A stretch of DNA of 64,000 nucleotides from the NCBI GenBank assembly GCA_032622095.1, contig CP136064.1, forward strand, positions 173,296,310-173,360,309. The letters run 5' to 3'. Below, one piece after another: positions 38,871 to 51,760 of the stretch. The notes under the pieces are model-generated. The model worked only from the letters and a program-made list of their open reading frames with translations. It was not told where the DNA came from and did no database searches. The position numbers and the translations under genes are program-made. Each line of letters begins with the position of its first letter. Position 1 is the stretch's first letter. The DNA comes from Siphonodentalium dalli (Eukaryota; Mollusca; Scaphopoda; Gadilida; Siphonodentaliidae).

Positions 38871-39925
38871 TTTACAACGTTGTACATGATTGTGTATGTC
38901 ATGTATGTTTATTTTCACCTATCGAAGGAACGCACTGCGACAAAAATAAATAAATGCTAAATGTCAACCTCAAATTCTCTAAAATACATCGCGCTAAAAT
39001 CAAGTATACACACTCTGTGGGCACAAATTTATATTACTTTTTTTGCCGAAATAATATATGTTATGCTCTTCAGTCTAATACATCTTGATATGTTGCGGCT
39101 ATGGATATACTACTTAATTCAGAAAATGTGTAAAAACTAGATGTGATATTAGTGTAAAATTACAAGTGTGTATTCCATATTTATTAACTGGTACGCATGA
39201 TTCACCCCTCTCTGTTAACTGGTATTCGGGATTCAGGAGGGGCGCGGTGGGAGGGAGTGATAACCTCTCAATGTGCTTGTTGAACTTTTCCCACCAAGGG
39301 AATAAGAGTGTTTGATATATTTTTTGTTGATGCCTGAAGTGCGACTCTTGACATTCTCCAACCTAAAGCCCACAATTATATATCGAATATGTTAGGAAGT
39401 CCGTTTAAATAACCCTTCCATGACTGGAGCTTCCTGAAATTATTTTTGCGATAACCCTGTGCCAATGCATTCTCTTGTATATGTCAGTCTCCCATATATA
39501 GGGAGCCTCGCACATATAAGAGAATGCATTGACCTAACAATATTACCTTGAATTTCTAAGCAGTGCATTTTCTTATATATGCGACGCTCCCTATATATGT
39601 GCGCACTGGTACACGTTCTTTAATGCTGCACAGCGCATATTCCGTCATGAAAGGTTTAATGCATAGATCATGTTAGTAGTGAAACTTGTGTATTCTGTGC
39701 AAATTAATTGACCGAGCGCAAAACTGGCGACAACAATTTACATAATATAGGGTGGTTCCGGGAATTCGGTGTGGCTTTGGCTTAAATGGCTTATAGTTGA
39801 AAGTGAAACCTATGTAGCCTGTAACAGCAATGTAAAAAAAAAATTCACCGAGTCACACTGACATGTACATAACGAAGTAGCCAAAACAATATGTACGTGG
39901 TATAAATGCTGTGCCATCATTCAGT
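38871..39925. other. No gene; includes a hairpin at 39464-39532
   Basis: AATGCATTCTCTTGTATATG pairs with CACATATAAGAGAATGCATT. A related half-palindrome follows at 39560-39605. Confidence 0.45.
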
Positions 39926-39927
39926 CT

Positions 39928-40195
39928 GCCTCCCCGGTGGCTCAGTTGGTAAGATACATGGCGCATTCGGTCAACATAAGACTTCAGGCGACGCCAAAGC
40001 TGGTTCTAAACCCGATAAGTGCGGATTTGTGATCAGCGTAAAGGGAGAATAATGTGGTTCGTGCATCTGGGCAAATTGATAAGTTTGTGTCCCTGCATGG
40101 GGTCGATGGTCTGTGCGTGTAATGGAATGAGTTTCTGTTGAAATTAACCATCTGTTTAGTCTCACCTCCCCACATCTGAATGTGATCATTGAAGA
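39928..40195 (+). mobile_element. tRNA-derived SINE-like sequence
   Basis: TGGCTCAGTTGG (39938) matches an RNA polymerase III A box, and GGTTCTAAACC (40002) matches a B box with one or two changes. CCTCCCCGG precedes them as in tRNA-derived SINE heads. The body to about 40195 has no recognised core. The anticodon arm does not fold as a functional tRNA by eye. Confidence 0.55.
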
Positions 40196-40199
40196 TTCA

Positions 40200-40653
40200 T
40201 TGTCCGAAATAACGCTCCTAAATTACTATTTCTTTGGCTTCGGGGGTAAAAGCTAATTGATTCGAGTCGAGGAACCCACTCATCAAAGCTCAGAGTGGTC
40301 AGATATCGATTTTTGAAGTTTGTTATTTCTCGAGATGTGCAATTATTTGTGGCCCAGAAAAACGTCGCCAAGCGGACGGTCTCGGACAAAATTGCGGATG
40401 AAGATGGATAACTCTAAAACCAAGTGGTAATACGGCCATATTTCGTGATACTCAAGTGATAATACGGCCATATTTCGTTGAACAAAATGTTGATAAATAA
40501 CACATTTTGGGAAATTTTATACCATAGTTGACAGTGGTTAGCATTATTTTGTTGCAATTAATCGATTCTGATAACTAAAGCGTATTTTGAAGAAATGTTG
40601 TTGCTGTTGTATCTTGATGATATGGGGAACGTCTGATCGGATTGAGTACCTTT
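40200..40653. mobile_element. TTAA-type MITE, copy M3
   Basis: The right end CTGATCGGATTGAGTACCT plus TTAA is intact; the left terminus is missing and the sequence starts at ACGCTCCTAAATTACT. The interior matches M1 in reverse. Confidence 0.7.
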
Positions 40654-40845
40654 AATTCATTATAATCTTCGCGTCAAGTTCGCGATATTATTCAACATAA
40701 AAGCGAGAACCCATGCACACATGTCTAATTATATTATTAACATGGTGCTGGTGTAACAATTTTTCCAACATCACGAAATATTAGTTAATCACATCTGCAA
40801 ATTTGAAATGCTTGAATCTACTGAGTTGTAAGTAGAGTAAACTAG

Positions 40846-41090
40846 ACATTTATTATGAACTATAGATACAAGTTCCACACAGAGTTCAGTCCTCTGTGCA
40901 TGACTTACCGCTGCCTGCACTTACACGTAATGTGAATAAATGTCACATTTATTTATTTTATACTTGTGTATGTTACAATTCATTCTGCATTATGACAAAA
41001 CACGTCAATAAATTTGTTTAGATTTAATTAAGAAAATACACATGTCGACAGCGTTCAGACATTGCGTAGCGAGGGGACTGAACTGTTTTA
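40846..41090. mobile_element. Family D MITE, copy 1
   Basis: GAACTATAGATACAAG and AGAGTTCAGTCC at the left are inverted near 41080 (GGGGACTGAACTG). Relative at 61500-61835. Confidence 0.55.
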
Positions 41091-41510
41091 AAATTTGATT
41101 TTCTTTTGAAAATCAGGAAGTGTTGTTTTGAAGAATATGTAAAATTGCTCTATAATCAGGAGGGGGGAGTCTGGAAAAAAACTCCAAGGTTTAATTTTTT
41201 GGTTGTATATTTTTTGGGACCCACCAGAATATCTCCGAAAATCACTCAACACTCACTAATTAAACTTATCTATTGAATGATAACACCTTTATAAACTCAT
41301 TAGTGTATGACTAATGCTTCTATATCAGTTACCATTCAATTCCTGCCATCGTATATATAACTTGATCAAGACTCATACGGCTATACATATACATCAAACT
41401 TATCTATAAAGGTTCAGAATCCACACCCACAAGATACCCGCAGTATATGCGATAAATATATGTATGCACAGAAGTTCATTTTTTGACATGCATGGTTACT
41501 ATAGCTGAAG

Positions 41511-41825
41511 AGGTGACTCTCACGAAAAAAGTGCTGAAGGGTACACAGGTTATAAAATGTGCCGAAGGGTACACATGTTTTTAATCTTATTCTAAATTGA
41601 CGTTACTTTTCGCATCTGCCACGATTTCTGTTAGAGAATAATTGTTTACGTTCCAATGAAAACTAAAATGAACTGAAAACAAACTGCTGATGTGTGCCAG
41701 ACATTCAGGAACACAGTTGAAGTGGCTGCGTTACTGCCGATATTAAACCATGTGTATACCCATCAGCACATTTTCAAAACCTGCATGTGTATACTCTTCA
41801 GCACTTTTTTGGTGAGAGTGACCCC
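41511..41825. mobile_element. MITE with ~70-bp TIRs
   Basis: AGGTGACTCTCACGAAAAAA with GTGCTGAAGGGTACACA is inverted at 41748-41825. No target duplication found. Confidence 0.7.
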
Positions 41826-42067
41826 TACAGCGTTACTATATAGCCCTGACTAGATGACCAAATGGTCGCACAGTCGCTGTTTTTAGTTGTCATTTTCTGT
41901 TCCAATAACCAACAACAAGTAAATTATTGAAGAACACACAGACATCAATACAATTTGTATGACAGAACAGGAATCCCGAAATCAAAAGTTGTTATCCTCA
42001 CAAAGATGAGTAGGCCTATCTGTTTTGTAATAATGAATGTTCTGTTCACTTACTCAGCTTTATATTA

Positions 42068-43035
42068 TACTAGCTGATGTACCCGACTTCGTCCGGTCTA
42101 TTTAGGAATTTCTTTGTGATCGCCTCCGTCTGGACAGAATACAGCGTCTGTTTACTGAGCGAACAACGTTGAAACGTATTAGGAGAAAGAAAACTTGTTC
42201 GATCGGTCCAGAAACATCAAAATTTGGGTCGGATCTGTCGAGCAGTTTTCGAATCTATAACATACATAAATACATACATACAGACAGACAGACATAAATT
42301 GCGAAATATATACTAGCTGATGTGTCCGACTTTGTCCGGGCTATTTGAGAGTATATGAGCGAGGTCAAGGTCAAGGGCACGGTCGCACGTGAAATTGGAC
42401 CCGCCCATATTGTTCCCGGTATCAAAGTAGGCCTGCATACCAAATTTGAATCGGATCGGTTGAGGTCCAGAAATATGCCTATATATGAGTGTATATGAGC
42501 TAGACCAAGGTCAAGGGCACGGTCTCACGTGAAATTGGACCCGCCCATATTGTTTCCGGGATCAAAGTAGGCCGACATACCAAATTTCAGTCGGATCGTT
42601 CGAGGTCCACTGAGAAACATGCTTATATGAGCATATATGAGCGAGATCAAGGTCAAAGTCACGGTCACGGTCGCACGTGATATCCAGACGCTGTATGCCT
42701 ATATTCTGCCTCTCTGGGCAGAATATTCAGCGTCTGGACAAACTATTGTTCGATCGGTCCAGAAATATGCCTATATGAGCGGATATGAGCGAGGTCAAGG
42801 TCAATGTCCATGACACGGTCGCACGTGAAATTGGACCCGCCCATATTGTTCCCGGGATCAAAGTAGGCCTACATACTAAATTTGAGTCGGATCGGTCGAG
42901 GTTCAGAAACATGCATATATGAGCGTATATGAGCGAGGTCAGGGCCAAGGACACGATCGCACGTGAAATTGGACCCGCCAATATTGTTCCCTGGATCAAA
43001 GTATACCTACATACTAAATTTGAGTCGGATATATT
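42068..43035 (+). repeat. Tandem-unit elements with CTGATGTACCCGAC heads
   Basis: Heads ACTAGCTGATGTACCCGACT (42070) and ACTAGCTGATGTGTCCGACT (42310). The first copy ends in (ACAT)n(ACAG)n like the 9.1-10.3 kb elements. The second has about five units of 130-150 bp with GAGCGAGGTCAAGGTCA, CACGTGAAATTGGACCCGCC and ATACCAAATTTGA. Confidence 0.7.
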
Positions 43036-43107
43036 TATCGTACACTTGTGAATGATTGTATAACATTACATGGATCTCACTCTACATGTAGTAAGCTGAT
43101 GGATATA

Positions 43108-43605
43108 CAGTGTTCACGCTGGGCAGAACTAACATTTTGGTCTATTTTTTTGGCCAAATCTGATTTTTATTTTTTGACCAAATGAAATCCTCCGAGTCAT
43201 TTTTTGGTCTCACAATTAATGAATATTTCTGTTTTAATTAACATCTAACATTCTATATAATTATGTCCATACCTTCAATTACCCTGTCAATACTTCTTTA
43301 ATCCCACGACTGTTACTTGACAATCTACCACCATACCCACCGTCTATTATACCTTTCAGCCTTATAACAGGCAAAGGATTCACTAGGGTTTTTCCTCATT
43401 TCTGTTTTATTTATTATTATTATATTGTTTGATAGTGCACTGCCATTGGTGCCTTTTGTTACCCGTTAAGCTCTATCGCATAAACAATTAGCAACTGATC
43501 ATACTATAACTTTGATTCACATGTCGATACAAAATTGGGTTTGGCCATTTTCGAAAGAAAAAAAATGGCCATTGGCCAATATGACCTATGACAGCGTGAA
43601 CCTTG
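43108..43605. mobile_element. Possible hAT-like MITE
   Basis: CAGTGTTCACGCTG at the left and CAGCGTGAACCTTG at the right form a 14-bp TIR with two mismatches; the CAGTG start is hAT-like. No convincing 8-bp duplication. Confidence 0.4.
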
Positions 43606-43619
43606 GACTTACATGTGCA

Positions 43620-45280
43620 TTTTTTTTTAAAATAGTTTGTCGTTCATACCCTAACAGACTACAGCCCTCTACGAAGAAATGCCTGTAAAATTTGCCAGAT
43701 ATATTTGCCAGCGTGTAAAGTACCCTATAACCGCCTGATAATCCAGATGTCGGCTCGCGTTATCATGCTGAGAGCAGCCCACAAATACAATCGAAAATAG
43801 GGATAGCCCATATATAAAATAGCAATTGATATATTGGTAACTCCTTATGATATCTCCACCTAAGACAGCAAAACACCTAATGGATTGAGCTAATAAACAT
43901 AAGCCTTAGAGTTATAGCTTAAAATAGGTCTAGACCTGAAGAAAATCTCTTACTCAGACATATCAGGTGACATACATATTTATATACTGGTGACCTAACG
44001 CCTTAAGAATGCCTTCTAGCAGTCACTTTCTTTACTAAATTGAGTTATATTTTCATATACCGATGTTATCAGAAGCGTCGCAGACGTGTACCAATAACGA
44101 ATATAGTTCGCGATAACCGCACATGACACCGATCTGTAAGGTCCTGGTAACTGAAAAGCTTTAGGTCCATAAATTTCAAAAATAATTTGATATTTCAATA
44201 ATTATACGAGGTCTTATCATTGTTTATGGGAAACCGTCGTGGCTTCTCTGAGGGAATAATTAAATGTGGAATCAATAAACACTCTTTGGTGAAAGTTTAA
44301 TTTGTCAGGTGTCACTAATAATTTGCCCTCTATTGAAGCCATAAAATAAAATTATAATTGTTTTTTTTCTTTCTGGTAGATTCACTAATGGCTGGGTCAA
44401 TTTCAATCTATGAAATGTGTTTTAATTGCACTGAACATCCGGTTCCGCAATTATACATCCGTCAATTTTTTACGCGCTATGGCTTTATAGCCAAATTGCA
44501 CTAGGACGTTGGCAAATGGGTACGTACGCACTCTATCATACATAAACTTTAGAGCAAATAGTTGATTCTCGTCAAAGAAAATGAGACTTATTAAAACTTA
44601 TTTATTGTCATATATATGATGTATGTATTAATACATAAATATAAAGAATTGGGGGAGTTCTGAAAAACTTAGGTGGACTCCGCTCCATATACAACAAATA
44701 TAAATTAAAACACATATGTACATATTAACATAACAGGTTTTCTTATGACGGCCATGCTGATGGATCCTGCTGGTTTGCTATAATGCTGGTAGGGAAAAAT
44801 CCGCGTTATGTGTATATATACATTCAAAATCATATATGTTATAAAATATGTTAATAATGGGTTGTTGCAAACCAATCGCAACATATACTGGCTATTCCAG
44901 TCGTTTTGCAAGCAACAGCTCAGCTATTGTTGAAATTATATTAAAGTCGATCGGTTCTTCAATGTTTCATTCAGATAATGGCTATTCTTCTATTTGTTCA
45001 GATTTGCAAAACACCGTGAAAGTGACAACTCTGGGGGAAAAAATATAACTATATGTTCTTAACAGCATCAGTGTGACATACCAACACTATAGCAAAATAA
45101 CAGGACCCACCAGCATCATAACAAATCAGCAGAACCATTTGACAAGGGGTGATAACCTATTGATAAACTCTGCCCAACACCAAATGTGAATCACATGGCG
45201 CCAGACGCATGACGATTACTACATACGAGAATCATTTTTAATTATGCAACCCAGTAATTGAAGTCCAGGCACATTAGGTT
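43620..45280. other. No recognisable gene
   Basis: AT-rich with only short frames. I see no repeat linked to other parts of the window. Confidence 0.3.
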
Positions 45281-46939
45281 TCACTAGTGCAAAAAATCCG
45301 GGAAAGCTGAATTTTTCAGGGATTAATAAGAACATGTTTATGAACAACTTGGCAAACGTCCCCTAGAATCCGAGTTGAGCTTTTTGAGATATCATGATTT
45401 TTTGTAATGGTGCAAATTCTGACGAAATTCCATTAGACCATATGCGAATGCAGTCATATGTAGGCTAATTTATGGACTCAATCTTCACACATACCCGTCC
45501 ATCATGGAGCAGGTGTCGATATATATGCGTAATTGATGTTAGAGCTTGCTAACAGTCGATATTCCACAATTGTGATGACATTTATTGGCGAAGAGAGCAT
45601 ATAAATTGCATAGTGATTCAAAATTTTCCTAACAAAGAGGGCGAGTAAAGATATTCAGACGACAATGAGCTAAAATATGAACCATTATACTAGAACAGTG
45701 GTTAGTTCAGAACAGGAAAGTGATGAGATATATCGAACCATCACGATCCTTAAGATTTTATAGCCGGAAACATAACACTACCCCCTAAAACGTACGCCAT
45801 GGCTTTGAGTGTCTGAAAGGCAAAAATACCACATAATAGTCCTGGCGTTTGACGTAACAATTGTGAAAATGGTGATAACACTATGAAACTTGGCACATAG
45901 GTTCCTTATACACTATTAGTCATTTTCAGATGCGTAGAAATCGCGGCAGTTCCTTCCTTGGCAACGGTTGCTAGGCAACTATCCCACATCGAAGAAATAG
46001 AAATATGACTGATATTATGGCAGTTTTAACAATCTAACCTACGTCATGCATCATTTTTATGGTGAAAATAATATTAGTTGTTGTTCGAGTGGATCTGGCT
46101 GGAAAATTACCATAGTTCTTACTTACAGGGGTGGTAACGGTTGCTAGGGACATACCCGAAATCGAAAAATGCCGAGCTGACTGATATTATGGTAGTTTTG
46201 ACAAACTAATATAAACTACGTCATTATCATTTTATGGTGAAACAATTGCAATCGTTATTGTTAGTGTGGGTTCGACTTTAAAAATTACTATATATTTCTG
46301 GTAACGGTTGCTTGGGACATACCAGACATAGAAAAATGCACACATGACTGATATTATGGTAGTTTTAACAAACTAAACTACGTCATGTAACATTTTTATA
46401 TTGAAAGCAATTATTATAATTGTTGTTAGTGTGAACATGGCAGTAAAGTTGACGCATTCGTTACCTAACGGGAGTGTAATGGTTGCCATGGACATACCCA
46501 CCTTTGAAAACATACCATATGTATGGTTTCTGGTAATTTAACTGCTATAACTCTTTCATAATATGGTATGAGTTTCGGGAAATTTGCATGATATTATTGT
46601 TTCATATTATGCTTATATTGACAATAATGCATAACTAAACATTGTTGTGTTGTGTACTGATGCATTCTCGTGTGATTCTCGTGTGGCAAATTGGTATTGA
46701 GGTTTCATTGTTGCTAGGTAACCACCTACCATTGACAAATCTTCATTAAACTGACAGACTAATCAATTAGTTTTATTAGAATCACATACCTGTGTGGAGT
46801 TTATTATTGTTTCTTCCATCAATCGATTGTTGGAATACATTTTAATGGGACATGTAAAAATATTGACCCACATTTATGTCGATACCACCTGACCCCCCCC
46901 CCCCCCCCCCCCCCCCCCATGGAATCGGACATTCGCACT

Positions 46940-49900
46940 ACATTTGACAATGGCATCCATGCAGAACACTCTATCACGGTGTGGTAGCATCCGCATACCA
47001 GTTGCTATACGGTATGAACTAACTGTGTTTCCTTCCTATCCATGTCATAACTACATATATGTCAATACATGGTCATGAGTCATTTACAAGTCTATAGGAG
47101 CTCGTACATGAGCGTGGCCTATATATTTCAGACTGAGATACCATGAACTACCCTTTGGAACCGGTGACCAATACCCATTTACATGGGCAGCCATGGGCCC
47201 ATTACCAACCCATAGTTACTAAGGAACAGCATCCAATGACGTGCCTTAACTACTGTGTCCATGTCATAGAGGGGCCTGGGCCGATGATATACTATTTAGG
47301 GTTGGTTCTATTGATTTGCCGTATAGACCTGGGTACATGTCATGCGTTCATAACTATAGACACCTGTGTATTTGCACTACATGTGGTGTTCATATGGGTC
47401 CATGGCGTATGCGTGGATGTGGTTATAACCTAGATAGTCATGTAACATGTACATTCATGGGATGGGTTCATGTCTTACATATAAATGTCTGGTAATAAGG
47501 TTATAACTAAATCAGCCTGGATACATGGGCTGTCCATAGTGGCCCGTCTCAATTTCCTAACTATATGAGCCTGGGTCCATAGCCAAGCTATGGTGGTGCA
47601 CACGGCCAATCGATAGGGACCTCCATCATTTAGGGCGTTGGTCGAATGGCTGAAAACGGACGTACGTATATGGTATTCATATAGAGACGTGGATCCATGC
47701 ACATGGATTTTGGTCCATGACTTACCCGTAGGCATGGGGTCCGTGTGTCTCATATATATGTGGATCGGTCCATTGCCTACCAGCATATATGTGAATCTAT
47801 GAAATGATTAATAACGCCGGTGCCGTAGCTTTTATTTAGGGACCTGTGTCCATGTCCTACATATAGGCACCTGTTTCCACTGCATACATCATTATAGGTT
47901 ACACTGGTGTAAATATTTCCCATAGGCTTCAATGTTAACGTTTGTTGATCTGCATCAGAGGTCAAATGGAAACTGTTCAAACTGCCTTCGGATTATGTGA
48001 GCTTGACATCTGTGGAAACTTTCCCAATAAAAAAATCAACACCGTCTAGCAGGGAATCCACTTCAAATTTTCGTTTTTTCATGACTAGGGTCAGTTCCGC
48101 ACTAAAAAAATATTGTCATTTTTTCAATCACACTTAAAATTTCTAAACAGCCACAACAGACTTCACCTTTAATGAATGGGCCTCTTGGCAAATGAAGTTT
48201 GTGGGAGAATGATTCCTTGAATTTTTGTCAACAGTTTACATTTAATTCATGCAACCAATCACAGCCCAGAGTGTTTTAACTGTGAAACTCTATAATCCTC
48301 CCGCAACCGCAGGGGGAGCTGCCTATAGTATTTACACCAGTGTAACCTAAAGCGATAGCCCGCTTTTTCGCGGAATAATTGTAACTCCCTACATTTCTTC
48401 AGAATTGCCCATCAATGGAAAAAATGTGTTCAAAAACAATATCACCCCTATGGTTCTTTATTTATCACACACAATTTAACCCCACCCCCTTTAACAAATT
48501 ATTCATCAAAAAGGCACAATTTTCCACCACCAGTCATGTTCAGGCCCCATTTTCACTCAGTTTTAGGGGTCTGGTGTTGCAAACTTGGATCAGCTATGGA
48601 AGACTGTACAATATTCTTTCCATGAGAGAACTTCTGGTGATGTGAGGTCATTGAGTCCAGATCTGATCAGCTGAGCATCAAGCGCATGACTTTATCAGCA
48701 CATTGAAGAATAAAATATGACATTTTCAGGTCTGCAAGGGTGATCCAAGATAACTGGATGTGGGTGTATATTGAATTAGTTGAATAAAGATATGCTCTCT
48801 TTGAATTGCTGAAGCATTTTCTTAAATGTGTCCAAGTTTTAGTGCTATTAACCTTCAAATGACCATACCCACCAGTGGAAATGACACACTTTTATGATAT
48901 ATATCTGTATATCACTGGCTATAAAATCCAAAATACTTGTTAGATTAGGTTCTTATAACAATTGATATATGTGTCGTTGACATGCTCATGTTATGGGTCA
49001 TTTGCATTATCATGTGACTATTACCACCTTGAATTTTTTTGAAAATACCTTGAAAAATTGGCATTTTTTATGAAAAATCTTACTATTTTTTTGGCTGATG
49101 TAAGTGAAAGAAGACATCAGCAGCAAGAATAGCCACACCAAGCATGAGATATTCATTGGACTGAAAGACCAGGCTCTGTAAAATGCATTAAAATGCTTTA
49201 AAGTGACTCCCAGGAATCAAAAATGATAAAAAGCTATTTTTTCCCTTTAGGTTACACTGGTGTAAATATTTCCCATAGGCTTCAATGTTAACGTTTGTTG
49301 ATCTGCATCAGAGGTCAAATGGAAACTGTTCAAACTGCCTTCGGATTATGTGAGCTTGACATCTGTGGAAACTTTCCCAATAAAAAAATCAACACCGTCT
49401 AGCAGGGAATCCACTTCAAATTTTCGTTTTTTCATGACTAGGGTCAGTTCCGCACTAAAAAAATATTGTCATTTTTTCAATCACACTTAAAATTTCTAAA
49501 CAGCCACAACAGACTTCACCTTTAATGAATGGGCCTCTTGGCAAATGAAGTTTGTGGGAGAATGATTCCTTGAATTTTTGTCAACAGTTTACATTTAATT
49601 CATGCAACCAATCACAGCCCAGAGTGTTTTAACTGTGAAACTCTATAATCCTCCCGCAACCGCAGGGGGAGCTGCCTATAGTATTTACACCAGTGTAACC
49701 TAAAGCGATAGCCCGCTTTTTCGCGGAATAATTGTAACTCCCTACATTTCTTCAGAATTGCCCATCAATGGAAAAAATGTGTTCAAAAACAATATCACCC
49801 CTATGGTTCTTTATTTATCACACACAATTTAACCCCACCCCCTTTAACAAATTATTCATCAAAAAGGCACAATTTTCCACCACCAGTCATGTTCAGGCCC

Positions 49901-51760
49901 CATTTTCACTCAGTTTTAGGGGTCTGGTGTTGCAAACTTGGATCAGCTATGGAAGACTGTACAATATTCTTTCCATGAGAGAACTTCTGGTGATGTGAGG
50001 TCATTGAGTCCAGATCTGATCAGCTGAGCATCAAGCGCATGACTTTATCAGCACATTGAAGAATAAAATATGACATTTTCAGGTCTGCAAGGGTGATCCA
50101 AGATAACTGGATGTGGGTGTATATTGAATTAGTTGAATAAAGATATGCTCTCTTTGAATTGCTGAAGCATTTTCTTAAATGTGTCCAAGTTTTAGTGCTA
50201 TTAACCTTCAAATGACCATACCCACCAGTGGAAATGACACACTTTTATGATATATATCTGTATATCACTGGCTATAAAATCCAAAATACTTGTTAGATTA
50301 GGTTCTTATAACAATTGATATATGTGTCGTTGACATGCTCATGTTATGGGTCATTTGCATTATCATGTGACTATTACCACCTTGAATTTTTTTGAAAATA
50401 CCTTGAAAAATTGGCATTTTTTATGAAAAATCTTACTATTTTTTTGGCTGATGTAAGTGAAAGAAGACATCAGCAGCAAGAATAGCCACACCAAGCATGA
50501 GATATTCATTGGACTGAAAGACCAGGCTCTGTAAAATGCATTAAAATGCTTTAAAGTGACTCCCAGGAATCAAAAATGATAAAAAGCTATTTTTTCCCTT
50601 TAGGTTACACTGGTGTAAATATTTCCCATAGGCTTCAATGTTAACGTTTGTTGATCTGCATCAGAGGTCAAATGGAAACTGTTCAAACTGCCTTCGGATT
50701 ATGTGAGCTTGACATCTGTGGAAACTTTCCCAATAAAAAAATCAACACCGTCTAGCAGGGAATCCACTTCAAATTTTCGTTTTTTCATGACTAGGGTCAG
50801 TTCCGCACTAAAAAAATATTGTCATTTTTTCAATCACACTTAAAATTTCTAAACAGCCACAACAGACTTCACCTTTAATGAATGGGCCTCTTGGCAAATG
50901 AAGTTTGTGGGAGAATGATTCCTTGAATTTTTGTCAACAGTTTACATTTAATTCATGCAACCAATCACAGCCCAGAGTGTTTTAACTGTGAAACTCTATA
51001 ATCCTCCCGCAACCGCAGGGGGAGCTGCCTATAGTATTTACACCAGTGTAACCTATAGTCACCTGTGTATTAGCACTATTTAAACTTGCCTGGGTCTTTG
51101 GTGTAGATATATAAATCACGTATAAGGGGTGGGTTCATATCCTACATATAGACAGACACATGCTTATGCCTGGGTACAATGCAATATGGCATACATATAT
51201 CGGCCTTGGTCCATGGCCTACACGTATGGGTATGTGTCCATGGCCAACCTACAGTGCCATATGTGTATGGGCTATTTATAAGGGCCCCCATCCTTAACTT
51301 TCGTATATGTGGCATCGGTCCAATATATATATATAGGTTGGTCTGTCACAGAATTGTCTCATATGTTCATACCATATATAGGCTCCTGAATCCATGGTGC
51401 ACTAACGTATTGTGCATCGGACTTGGTCTATGGTATCTTAGTATATGGTTTATCTGTAGGCACTTGGGTATTTGCACCATGTAACAGTGTCATGGTAATA
51501 GATACCATACATGTATGCTTATATGAAGCGGTCTGGTTCATGGACTATACATATCCTACGTCCATAGTCTATATGTATGGACATGGGTACTGTGACTATA
51601 TATGTGCCTGTGTTCCTAACCTAACTATTGTAGGCTAGGCCCATGGCTAACATATTGGTGGCTGGCCCTAGCTATGTTCTTCATTTTTAGTAGAGTGGGT
51701 CCGTGACTAACAGTATACAACTAGCTGTGTGGGTCTATGGCTTATATAACTATTATGGCC
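46940..51760 (+). repeat. Degenerate ~45-60-bp minisatellite core, split at 47897-51053
   Basis: Words such as TATAGGCACCTG, GGGTCCATGGCCTACATATA and GCCTGGGT recur in one orientation at 46940-47896 and 51054-51760. A C run of about 28 bases lies just left (46892-46919). Frames in it (for example 47143-47433) are repeat translations. Confidence 0.6.
47897..51053. mobile_element. Composite of three identical TIR modules and two identical spacers
   Basis: The module (451 bp) starts GGTTACACTGGTGTAAATA and ends with its exact 19-bp inverse. It occurs at 47897-48347, 49250-49700 and 50603-51053, a period of exactly 1353. Spacers 48348-49249 and 49701-50602 (902 bp) appear identical by eye. TATA flanks the outer ends (47893-47896 and 51054-51057), consistent with a short target duplication in the host minisatellite. 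Spacer frames (76 and 63 codons) match nothing I recognise. Confidence 0.8.

Noticed and set aside
47143-47433. 96-codon ORF
   Set aside because: Translation of the degenerate minisatellite.
48415-50211. Repeated 76- and 63-codon ORFs
   Set aside because: Lie in the non-coding spacer of the composite repeat; identical only because the spacer is duplicated.
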